Assembly (NCBI GenBank): GCA_003552485.1
Contig: PUMX01000468.1
Span: 1-5,664, forward strand
Origin: Candidatus Hydrogenedentota bacterium
GTDB lineage: Bacteria; Hydrogenedentota; Hydrogenedentia; Hydrogenedentales; SLHB01
DNA length: 5,664 nucleotides
Direction of reading: 5' to 3'
Shown: piece after piece, positions 1 to 5,664 of the stretch
Numbering within the stretch: position 1 is the stretch's first letter
Layout of the letters: each line of letters begins with the position of its first letter
Program-made: the position numbers and the translations under genes
Notes under the pieces: model-generated
What the model was told of the DNA's origin: nothing
The model's database searches: none
What the model saw: the letters and a program-made list of their open reading frames with translations, nothing else

Positions 1-944
1 GGAGCCACTATTTCCAAGTGCTCGCCGAACCGATACTCGACGTGGACATTGCGCGCCAACTCGCGGGGGAGATGGTGTTGCTTCTTGGTCTCGCGGTATT
101 ACCCATTATGGTCGTGTTGCTCTTGACCGGCGTCGTCGCCAACGTGTTGCAGGTGGGGTTTCTGGTGGCGCCGCAAGCCATTCAGCCCAAGTTCGAGAAA
201 CTGAACCCGGCGGCGGGCTTCAAGAAAATCTTCAGCATGCGCACGCTGGTCGAGTTCTTGAAGTCAATGACCAAGCTCTCCGTCGTGGCGAGTATCGTGC
301 TCGTGACGGTGTGGGGGCGATGGGAAGAACTGCTGACGCTGATGTTCCTCACCCCGCTGGATGTCGTGCAGGAAGTGGCCCGGCTCATCGCGCTGATATG
401 GTTCCGAGTGGTCTTGGCCATGCTTGTGCTGGGGGTCATGGACCTCCTCTATCAGCGGTGGCAATACCAGCAAGATCAGCGCATGACGGCGCAGGAAGCC
501 AAACAGGAGACCAAGGAACTCGAGGGCGATCCGCAGGTTAAGCAGCGGGTTCGCCAGATTCAGCGCCAAATGGCCACGCAGCGCATGATGAAAGAAATTC
601 CCGAGGCCGACGTGGTCGTCACGAACCCGGTGACGTACGCCGTAGCGCTACGGTACAAGGCTGACGAGATGAACGCGCCCGTGGTCGTCGCAAAGGGTGC
701 GCGGCTGACAGCCCAACGCATCCGCGAGCTCGCCGTCGAGCATGATGTGCCCATCGTTGAACGGCCCGACTTGGCGCGCACCATGTATCAAACCGTTGAA
801 TTGAACCAACCGGTTCCCGCTGACCTATTTCAGGCGGTGGCCGAGATTCTGGCGTATGTATATCAAATCGACCGGCGCGCGGAAAAGATGCGCGAACGAT
901 CTCCGATGAATGCTCGCGGACATGCGGCCGCGAGTGTGGCGTAA
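1..944 (+). CDS. flhB: Flagellar export gate protein FlhB (5' partial)
   Basis: FlhB is the inner-membrane switch protein of the flagellar type III secretion apparatus; its cytoplasmic domain changes export specificity from rod/hook to filament proteins. The reading frame is open from base 3, so the GTG at 18 is not the real start. By comparison with Salmonella FlhB (recalled, not aligned) roughly 60 N-terminal residues, including the first membrane helix, lie outside the window. Visible parts, counted from the GTG codon as residue 1: a hydrophobic segment at about 18-50, the conserved QPKFEKLNP stretch at 56-64, hydrophobic segments at about 86-105 and 120-145, the charged linker with KELEGDPQVK at 166-175, RMMKEIPEADVVVTNP at 189-204, and the C-terminal domain with VVVAKGARL at 222-230. 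The autocleavage motif, normally NPTH, reads NPVT (residues 203-206, bases 624-635). The Asn-Pro pair that is cut is kept. The gene ends 18 bp before flhA, consistent with one operon. Confidence 0.96.
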   Translation, partial: SHYFQVLAEPILDVDIARQLAGEMVLLLGLAVLPIMVVLLLTGVVANVLQVGFLVAPQAIQPKFEKLNPAAGFKKIFSMRTLVEFLKSMTKLSVVASIVLVTVWGRWEELLTLMFLTPLDVVQEVARLIALIWFRVVLAMLVLGVMDLLYQRWQYQQDQRMTAQEAKQETKELEGDPQVKQRVRQIQRQMATQRMMKEIPEADVVVTNPVTYAVALRYKADEMNAPVVVAKGARLTAQRIRELAVEHDVPIVERPDLARTMYQTVELNQPVPADLFQAVAEILAYVYQIDRRAEKMRERSPMNARGHAAASVA

Positions 945-962
945 GACTGACGGGGCTACAGC

Positions 963-3041
963 ATGGCGGCGACCGACGAACTCGAAGGATCGCGATTCTC
1001 GCTAGGACGCAACCAGGACATCATCCTGGGCGCCTGCGTCATGGCGATCTTGCTTGTGCTGATTGTGCCTGTGCCGACCGGGGTGCTGGACGTGTTGCTC
1101 ACGGCCAATATTTCGTTGTCGGTGGTGGTCTTGCTTGCCACGATCTACTTGCAACGGCCCGTCGAGTTCGCGGTCCTGCCCTCGCTACTGCTCATGCTGA
1201 CGCTGTTTCGGCTCAGCCTCAATGTGGCCACGACCCGGCTCATCCTCACTGATGCTCATGCAGGCCAGGTGATCGACGCTTTCGGTGTGTTCGTTACCGC
1301 AGGCAGCTATGTCGTTGGTTTCGTGATCTTTTCGATTCTGGTGATCGTCCAGTTTGTTGTGATCACGCGGGGGGCCGGCCGTATCTCCGAAGTGGCCGCC
1401 CGCTTCACCCTCGACGCCATGCCGGGTAAACAGATGGGTGTTGACGCCGATCTGAATGCGGGCCTCATTACCGAAGAGGAAGCGCGCACGCGGCGCCGCG
1501 AAATCGAACGCGAATCCGATTTCTTTGGCGCGATGGACGGCGCGACCAAGTTCGTGCGGGGCGACGCCATCGCGGCGATTATCATCGTGCTCGTTAACAT
1601 CATCTTCGGCTTGGTCATGGGCATGGTCTTTCAGGGCATGGATATTCTGCAGGCCCTGACCACTTACACCACGCTTACGGTGGGCGACGGCCTGGTTTCG
1701 CAGATACCCGCGCTGCTCATTTCGACGGCGGCCGGGCTGGTGGTGACGCGTAGCGTATCCGAAGAGAACCTCGGCGTGGACTTGGGCGAGCAGCTAACGC
1801 GTTATCCCAGGGCCTTGGCTGTTGGCGCCGTGCTGCTGGGCCTGTTCGGTCTCGTGCCCGGCATGCCTGCGCTGCCGTTTCTTATTGTCGCCGCCGCCCT
1901 TGGGTTCCTCAGCTACCACGCTCATCACGCCGCGCTCCGCAAAGTCGCAACCGCCAAGGCACAGGAAGTGGCGGAACGCGAAGCGCCGCCCGAAGAAGAA
2001 CCCACGCGCCCTGAGGATCTGCTGCTGGTCGATCCTATCAAGGTCGAACTGGGGTATGCGTTAATCCCCTTGGCCGACACGCGGCAGGGCGGTGATCTGC
2101 TGACGCGTGTGCAGGCGCTGCGGCAGCAGATGGCGTCCCGGATGGGGTTCATTGTGCCGGTCATTCGCATTGTTGACAACATGCGGCTACGTCCGAACGA
2201 GTATAACGTCAAGCTGCGGGAAGCCGTGGTCGCCCGGTACGAGTTGCTGGCCGACCATTACCTCGCCATGAATCCAGGCCTCGCCGAAGAGGAAATTGAA
2301 GGTATTCCCACGGAGGAGCCCGCCTTCGGCCTGCACGCCATTTGGGTGTCCCAGGCCAATCGCGACCGCGCCGAACGCCTGGGGTACACAATTGTCGAGC
2401 CGTCGGCTGTGCTCGCTACGCATCTGACCGAGATCATCACGAATCATGCGCCTGAGTTGTTGACCCGCCAGGATGTGCAGAACCTCATTGATAACGTGAA
2501 GGAGCGGTCTCCAAAGGTAGTTGATGAACTCGTGCCCAATATCCTCACCTTGGGCGAGGTCCAGAAAGTGCTTCAAAATCTGTTGCGTGAACGTGTGTCC
2601 ATCCGTAATCTTGAGATTATCCTCGAGACCCTGGCCGATTTCGGGACGCGCACAAAGGATCCCGAACTGTTAACGGAATATTGCCGCCACGCGCTGGCGC
2701 GCCAGATATCCGCCGACTACGCGGATGAAGAAAACAAGCTGCGTGTGACAACCTTGTCGCCTGAGCTTGAACAGGAAGTGCTCGAGGCGGTGCGCAGCGC
2801 GGACAGCGGCGAGTACATACCTCTCGAGCCCGCGCGGGCCGATGAGTTGGCCCGCGCTGCTGCTGAAGCCGTGCAGCCGCTGGTCATGGCCGGCTATGAT
2901 CCGATTCTGCTTACCTCGGCGCAGATCCGGCGGTATGTCAAACGCATTGTTGAGCGCGCCGTGCCGCGCATGGCAGTGCTTTCGTACAACGAAATCGATC
3001 CCGCCGTGCACCTCGAAAGCGGAGGTCAAGTGAGTGTCTGA
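963..3041 (+). CDS. flhA: Flagellar export gate protein FlhA
   Basis: FlhA forms the nonameric ring of the flagellar type III export gate; it couples proton flow to export and docks chaperone-substrate complexes in the cytoplasm. At 692 residues it has the usual full length. About eight hydrophobic segments fill residues 19-320, interrupted by the FHIPEP loop; the family signature is at 140-167. Residues matching Salmonella Arg147, Arg154, Asp158 and Asp208 are present as R140, R147, D151 and D201 (constant offset of 7). The acidic linker at about 335-352 leads to the cytoplasmic domain. The chaperone-binding pocket (Salmonella Asp456, Phe459, Thr490) appears as E452, F455 and T486, so only a conservative Asp-to-Glu change. 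The ATG at 963 is preceded by a modest GGGG (952-955) seven bases upstream; it gives the normal N-terminus just before the first helix. It lies 18 bp after flhB and overlaps flhF by 8 bp. Confidence 0.98.
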   Translation: MAATDELEGSRFSLGRNQDIILGACVMAILLVLIVPVPTGVLDVLLTANISLSVVVLLATIYLQRPVEFAVLPSLLLMLTLFRLSLNVATTRLILTDAHAGQVIDAFGVFVTAGSYVVGFVIFSILVIVQFVVITRGAGRISEVAARFTLDAMPGKQMGVDADLNAGLITEEEARTRRREIERESDFFGAMDGATKFVRGDAIAAIIIVLVNIIFGLVMGMVFQGMDILQALTTYTTLTVGDGLVSQIPALLISTAAGLVVTRSVSEENLGVDLGEQLTRYPRALAVGAVLLGLFGLVPGMPALPFLIVAAALGFLSYHAHHAALRKVATAKAQEVAEREAPPEEEPTRPEDLLLVDPIKVELGYALIPLADTRQGGDLLTRVQALRQQMASRMGFIVPVIRIVDNMRLRPNEYNVKLREAVVARYELLADHYLAMNPGLAEEEIEGIPTEEPAFGLHAIWVSQANRDRAERLGYTIVEPSAVLATHLTEIITNHAPELLTRQDVQNLIDNVKERSPKVVDELVPNILTLGEVQKVLQNLLRERVSIRNLEIILETLADFGTRTKDPELLTEYCRHALARQISADYADEENKLRVTTLSPELEQEVLEAVRSADSGEYIPLEPARADELARAAAEAVQPLVMAGYDPILLTSAQIRRYVKRIVERAVPRMAVLSYNEIDPAVHLESGGQVSV
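3021..3026 (+). promoter_or_regulatory. Shine-Dalgarno site of flhF inside the flhA end
   Basis: GGAGGT lies seven bases before the GTG at 3034 and within the last codons of flhA (Gly-Gly). It is the strongest ribosome-binding sequence at a start in this window and fixes the flhF start. Because ribosomes finishing flhA pass over it and the genes overlap by 8 bp, translation of flhF is probably coupled to flhA. Confidence 0.8.
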
Positions 3042-4371
3042 GGCCCGCCAGAAACTGAAAACGTTCCGCGGCGCCACGCTGGACGATGCCTATCGCGCGA
3101 TGCGCGCCGAGATGGGTGAGGACGCCGTAGTGCTGCGCACGGCCGAAGTCAAGCAGGCAGGGCTTCGGGGGTGGATTGGCGCTAAGGAGATCGAGCTAAC
3201 GGCGGCCGCGCCGAATCGTTCTTCGGGCCCGCGGCATCCAAGTAGCGCCGAGAAGAAATACCTCAGCAACACGAAGAGCGGCGCCAACGAGACGCCCCCA
3301 GAGACGGTCGCCTATTTTCAACAGCTTGTGAGCGACGCGCAGAAACGGATGAACCGCTACACCAGTGAAACAGCCGGCAGTGAAGCGCCGTACCAACCCA
3401 ACGGGCGCGGAAGCGAGCAAGCAGCGCCCGTAATTCCGTTCCGCAAGCCGGAATCCCAGCCGCGGGATTTCGAAGACGTGCAAGGCGAGCTTAAGGAGAT
3501 GCGGGAGATGTTGCAGGTGATTATGGCGGAATCCACCAGTGGTGGGTTGCCTCCGGAACTCGCTGCAGCGTATCGCTTCCTTCTCGAGCGCAACGTGGAC
3601 CGCAAAGTGGCCGCGTCTCTGGTGGGTGGGCTCACCAAGGACTTGGACCCCGAAGCTATGCGGGACGAGCGGATCCTTATGGAGCGCCTGCGCGTTGAAC
3701 TGCGCAAGCGGGTCAGGGTCACCGGCGGACTCGATGTATCAGCAGGCAAGCGCCGTATCGTCAGCTTTGTTGGCGCGACCGGCGTCGGAAAAACCACCAA
3801 CCTGGCAAAGCTCGCCGCCCTATTCGCCGTACGCGAACGGGTTCGGGTCGCGTTGATTACGACGGATACCTATCGCTTCGCTGCGCCCGAACAATTGCGC
3901 GCCTATGCAAATATCATCGGTGTGCCCATGGAAGTCGTCAACAGTCCCAAGGAGCTGACCATAGCGCTGAAAAAACTGAAAGAGAATGATCTGATTCTGA
4001 TTGACACGGCCGGCGGCAGTCAGTTTAATCAAGAGCAGATTCGCGAACAACGGCAATTTCTCGCGGCGGCCCAAGCCGACGACGTGTATTTGCTGGCTAG
4101 CGCCAATACTCATGTGAACGAATTGCGCAGCGTGGTGAAGAATTTGCGCTGTATCAATCCGACTGCGCTATTCTTTACCAAGATCGATGAGACCCGCCAC
4201 TTTGGCGGGATGTTCAGCCTGGCTGTCGAAGCAGGGTTACCCTTATCGTATTTGAGCATTGGCCAGAACGTGCCGGATGACATCGTGCTCGCACAACCGG
4301 GGGCGGTGACGAATCTGGTTATGGAAGGCAAGGACTCGAACCGTGACAAAACAGGCAGAGCGTCTACGTAG
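3034..4371 (+). CDS. flhF: Flagellar biosynthesis SRP-type GTPase FlhF
   Basis: FlhF is an SRP-family GTPase, related to Ffh and FtsY, that determines where flagella are placed, often the pole, and acts with FlhG. The 445-residue product has the three usual parts. An N-terminal B domain (about 6-57) includes KTFRGATLDDAYRAMRAEMG. A poorly conserved linker rich in Ser, Pro and Asn spans about 58-145. The N and G domains follow from about 150. GTPase motifs: P-loop GATGVGKTT at 247-255, DTYRFAAPEQL at 278-288, G3 DTAGG at 324-328, G4 TKID at 382-385, and the closing GQNVPDDI at 410-417. The G3 motif is odd: SRP GTPases usually have DTAGR, but the Arg is Gly here (codon GGC, 4015-4017). The GTG start is chosen from the GGAGGT at 3021-3026. 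It overlaps flhA by 8 bp and flhG by 29 bp, implying coupled expression. Confidence 0.96.
   Translation: MSEARQKLKTFRGATLDDAYRAMRAEMGEDAVVLRTAEVKQAGLRGWIGAKEIELTAAAPNRSSGPRHPSSAEKKYLSNTKSGANETPPETVAYFQQLVSDAQKRMNRYTSETAGSEAPYQPNGRGSEQAAPVIPFRKPESQPRDFEDVQGELKEMREMLQVIMAESTSGGLPPELAAAYRFLLERNVDRKVAASLVGGLTKDLDPEAMRDERILMERLRVELRKRVRVTGGLDVSAGKRRIVSFVGATGVGKTTNLAKLAALFAVRERVRVALITTDTYRFAAPEQLRAYANIIGVPMEVVNSPKELTIALKKLKENDLILIDTAGGSQFNQEQIREQRQFLAAAQADDVYLLASANTHVNELRSVVKNLRCINPTALFFTKIDETRHFGGMFSLAVEAGLPLSYLSIGQNVPDDIVLAQPGAVTNLVMEGKDSNRDKTGRAST
4330..4334 (+). promoter_or_regulatory. Shine-Dalgarno site of flhG inside flhF
   Basis: AAGGA lies eight bases before the GTG at 4343 and inside the flhF coding region. 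It supports the GTG as the flhG start. That start also gives the short N-terminal activator helix expected of FlhG ahead of the ATPase core. Confidence 0.6.
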
Positions 4372-5209
4372 CTTCGTGCGCGAGCATGCGCGCCGCGCCC
4401 GGGTACTCGCCATCACCAGCGGCAAAGGGGGGGTGGGCAAGACGAGCACCAGCGTCAACCTGGCTATCGCGCTGGCGGCGCAAGATCAACGGGTGGCTAT
4501 CCTCGACGCTGACCTAGGCTTGGCCAATGTCGAGGTGCTTCTCGGCCTCAACTCACTATACAACCTGCAACATGTTGTCGACGGCGAGAAAACGCTGTTG
4601 GAGACCCTCGTCCAAGGCCCTGGCGGCATTCATATCATCCCGGGCAGCTCGGGTATGGCGAAGTTCGCCGACCTCGGCGAAGCGGAGCGCGAACGGCTGA
4701 TTGGGGGCATGACCGAGCTCCAGGAGGATATGGACTTTCTCATCGTCGACACCATGGCGGGCATCGGAAAGAACGCCGTGTCATTCGCCACAGCCGCCGA
4801 TGAAGTGCTTGTCGTATGCACGCCAGAGCCGTCCTCAATCGTGGACGGGTACACCATGATAAAGACCGTGTTTCAGCAGCGAGACGACAGTGCGGTCAGT
4901 CTGATCGTTAACATGGCCGCCAACAAGGAACAGGCTCAGGCCGTCGCCAATAAGATAGGCCACGTCACGCGTCAATACTTGAACCATGGTCTTTCTTACC
5001 ATGGTTACATCCTGCGCGACCCCCACGTGTCGCAGGCCGTAATGCAGAGCGCGCCGCTGTTGCTGCGTTATCCCAACGCCCCCGCGAGCGCTTGTATTAC
5101 CCGCCTCGCCGCCCGCCTGCTCCAACACCGTCCCCCCAACAACTCCGGCGAAACGACAGGATTCCTTCGCCGTTTTGCCCAGACCCTTGGTCTGGCGAGC
5201 AACGGCTAA
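4343..5209 (+). CDS. flhG: MinD-like flagellar number regulator FlhG
   Basis: FlhG (also FleN or YlxH) is a MinD/ParA-type ATPase that dimerises on the membrane with ATP, limits flagellar number and stimulates the FlhF GTPase. The 288-residue product has the deviant Walker A GKGGVGKT at 27-34 (signature Lys28), the switch I region DADLGLANVE at 55-64, and the switch II/Walker B region LIVDTMAGIG at 133-142, where most relatives have Gly or Pro in place of Met. A PEPSSIVDGYTMIK stretch follows at 161-174. The last residues, about 273-285 (GFLRRFAQTLGLA), look like the amphipathic membrane-targeting helix of FlhG. The N-terminus KQAERLR (3-9) matches the FlhF-activating DQAxxLR motif except for Lys in place of Asp; the key Gln4 is kept. 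Starts at GTG, overlapping flhF by 29 bp. A run of seven G (4427-4433) lies in the Walker A codons. The downstream neighbour is non-coding rather than fliA. A plain MinD is less likely given the context and N-terminal motif. Confidence 0.95.
   Translation: MTKQAERLRSFVREHARRARVLAITSGKGGVGKTSTSVNLAIALAAQDQRVAILDADLGLANVEVLLGLNSLYNLQHVVDGEKTLLETLVQGPGGIHIIPGSSGMAKFADLGEAERERLIGGMTELQEDMDFLIVDTMAGIGKNAVSFATAADEVLVVCTPEPSSIVDGYTMIKTVFQQRDDSAVSLIVNMAANKEQAQAVANKIGHVTRQYLNHGLSYHGYILRDPHVSQAVMQSAPLLLRYPNAPASACITRLAARLLQHRPPNNSGETTGFLRRFAQTLGLASNG
4982..5006 (+). repeat. Perfect 9-bp inverted repeat within flhG
   Basis: AACCATGGT (4982-4990) and ACCATGGTT (4998-5006) are exact reverse complements around a 7-base pyrimidine loop (CTTTCTT). 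The 8-base core ACCATGGT is itself palindromic, so it also reads as a direct repeat. It encodes the two similar peptide pieces NHG and YHG around residues 214-221 of FlhG. No T-run follows, so it is not a terminator; it may be chance from repeated codons. Confidence 0.6.
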
Positions 5210-5414
5210 GCAACTCGCAGATCCGCCCGCGAACTTGGCGGCGCGCGACAACAGCAATTGCCCATGAATTGTCCGGCGCCGCACGCTACTGTCCGCGTCA
5301 CTCCAGGTAAGCGCCTGTAGCGAGTAACGCCCTTCCGGCCCGAAAACCCACAAGAGAAGCGAGACTTGAAATCGGCCTCAACAATTTGGTACAAGTACGC
5401 ACATAGACGGCATT
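5210..5414. other. Non-coding gap between flhG and tRNA-Asn
   Basis: I see no credible gene here in either strand. There is no strong intrinsic terminator after flhG: CCGCC/GGCGG at 5223-5241 and a CAATT/AATTG pair nearby form only 5-bp stems and have no T-run. Transcription from the flagellar genes could therefore continue towards the tRNA. The right end carries a possible tRNA promoter. Confidence 0.6.
5366..5395 (+). promoter_or_regulatory. Possible sigma70-type promoter for tRNA-Asn
   Basis: TTGAAA (5366-5371) and TACAAG (5390-5395) resemble -35 and -10 boxes with an 18-base spacer. A start near 5402 would give a leader of about 12 bases before the mature tRNA. The -10 match is only four of six and lacks the conserved final T, so this is tentative; the tRNA could instead be read from upstream. 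Confidence 0.3.
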
Positions 5415-5490
5415 TCCGCGGTAGCTCAGTCGGTAGAGCGGGTGGCTGTTAACCACCAAGTCCGTGGTTCGAGTCCGCGCTGGGGAGCCA
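5415..5490 (+). tRNA. tRNA-Asn (anticodon GUU)
   Basis: The 76-base gene folds as a cloverleaf. Acceptor arms are 5415-5421 and 5480-5486, D stem GCTC/GAGC at 5424-5427 and 5436-5439, anticodon stem GGTGG/CCACC at 5441-5445 and 5453-5457, and T stem CGTGG/CCGCG at 5463-5467 and 5475-5479 with the TTCGAGT loop. The anticodon GTT is at 5448-5450 in the loop CTGTTAA, giving Asn. Discriminator G is at 5487 and the CCA end is encoded at 5488-5490. All stems pair well except the acceptor, which has a G:G mismatch at pair 4:69 and a G:U at 6:67. It reads codons AAC and AAU. Confidence 0.95.
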
Positions 5491-5495
5491 GATCT

Positions 5496-5531
5496 AAAAA
5501 GCCCTGCATTTATCTGCACAGGGCTTTTTTT
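5496..5531 (+). terminator. Rho-independent terminator after tRNA-Asn
   Basis: AAAAAGCCCTG (5496-5506) pairs perfectly with CAGGGCTTTTT (5519-5529) around a 12-base loop, and seven T residues run from 5525 to 5531. It begins five bases after the tRNA CCA end. The A-run on the left arm means the same hairpin could also stop transcription coming from the opposite direction. Confidence 0.9.
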
Positions 5532-5542
5532 GTGGCATTATT

Positions 5543-5664
5543 ATGAAGTTTCAGGTTTACATTCTCCAAAGTGAATCAACCCAAGGCTACTATTGCGGTC
5601 ACACCTCTGATCTTGAACGCAGGATCAGTCAGCACAATGACCCTGAATACTGTTTATCACGAAC
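5543..5664 (+). CDS. GIY-YIG nuclease-like protein (3' partial)
   Basis: Forty complete codons are visible from the ATG at 5543 to the window edge with no stop. The product starts MKFQVYILQSES and shows the core of the small single-domain GIY-YIG family: VYI at residues 5-7, YYCG at 16-19, then TSDLERRISQHN at 21-32 including the expected Arg27 and His31-Asn32. Family members are about 80-100 residues, so roughly half is missing, including the region of the catalytic Glu. Such proteins are related to the UvrC N-terminal nuclease domain, but their cellular role is mostly unknown. The start is only 11 bases after the terminator T-run, no good Shine-Dalgarno is visible, and GC is about 43%, lower than the flagellar genes. 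Possibly acquired by transfer. Confidence 0.8.
   Translation, partial: MKFQVYILQSESTQGYYCGHTSDLERRISQHNDPEYCLSR

Noticed and set aside
18..20. GTG at 18 as the flhB start
   Set aside because: The frame is open to the window edge and the product would lack the first membrane helix and the conserved FlhB N-terminus; the gene is simply cut by the window.
2187..2576. 129-codon minus-strand open frame inside flhA
   Set aside because: It lies wholly opposite conserved FlhA cytoplasmic-domain sequence, shows no recognisable motif, and long antisense frames are expected in GC-rich genes.
3357..3800. 147-codon minus-strand open frame opposite flhF
   Set aside because: Very Arg/Ser-rich and low-complexity, as expected for an antisense shadow of a GC-rich gene.
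5223..5241. Possible terminator after flhG (CCGCC/GGCGG)
   Set aside because: Only a 5-bp stem with a 9-base loop and no T-run.
5092..5310. 72-codon plus-strand frame across the flhG end and the gap
   Set aside because: It starts inside flhG in another frame, is Pro/Arg-rich without motifs, and has no ribosome-binding site I can see.
4835..5353. 172-codon minus-strand open frame opposite the flhG end and the gap
   Set aside because: Most of it is antisense to conserved FlhG codons; no domain is recognisable and composition looks like a shadow frame.
5298..5519. Minus-strand 73-codon reading frame including RTRTTDLVVNSHPLYRLSYRG
   Set aside because: It is the antisense translation of the tRNA-Asn gene, a well-known source of false protein predictions.
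1..5664. CRISPR array, insertion sequence or phage genes
   Set aside because: No regularly spaced repeats, transposase motifs, terminal inverted repeats or phage-like genes are visible in the window.

Overview
The window holds the end of a flagellar gene cluster followed by a tRNA gene and the start of an unrelated small gene, all on the + strand. The order is flhB (5' end cut off by the window), flhA, flhF, flhG, a non-coding stretch of about 205 bp, tRNA-Asn(GUU), an intrinsic terminator, and a GIY-YIG nuclease-like gene cut off by the window's right edge.

Organism: a flagellated bacterium. The flagellar block is GC-rich (about 60% or more by eye). The flhB-flhA-flhF-flhG order is shared by many proteobacteria and other phyla, so it does not fix the lineage. 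The proteins look diverged in places from well-studied models, which would suit an uncultured lineage, but I cannot assign a phylum from this window. The last ~120 bases are clearly AT-richer (about 43% GC by my count over 5543-5664), which suggests a different history for that end.

How the genes work together: FlhB and FlhA are inner-membrane parts of the flagellar type III export gate. FlhB sets substrate specificity and FlhA forms the export ring that docks chaperone-substrate complexes. FlhF (SRP-type GTPase) and FlhG (MinD-type ATPase) set where and how many flagella are built. The genes are tightly packed: 18 bp between flhB and flhA, an 8-bp overlap flhA/flhF and a 29-bp overlap flhF/flhG. 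This supports one transcript with translational coupling. The frequent next genes in such clusters (fliA, che genes) are absent here.

No new multi-gene system is evident. The points most worth a second look are residue-level departures from family motifs: the FlhB autocleavage motif reads NPVT instead of NPTH; FlhF has DTAGG where SRP GTPases have DTAGR; the FlhG activator motif reads KQAERLR instead of DQAxxLR; and the tRNA-Asn acceptor stem carries a G:G mismatch. The GIY-YIG gene starts only 11 bases after a strong terminator, with no room for its own promoter.
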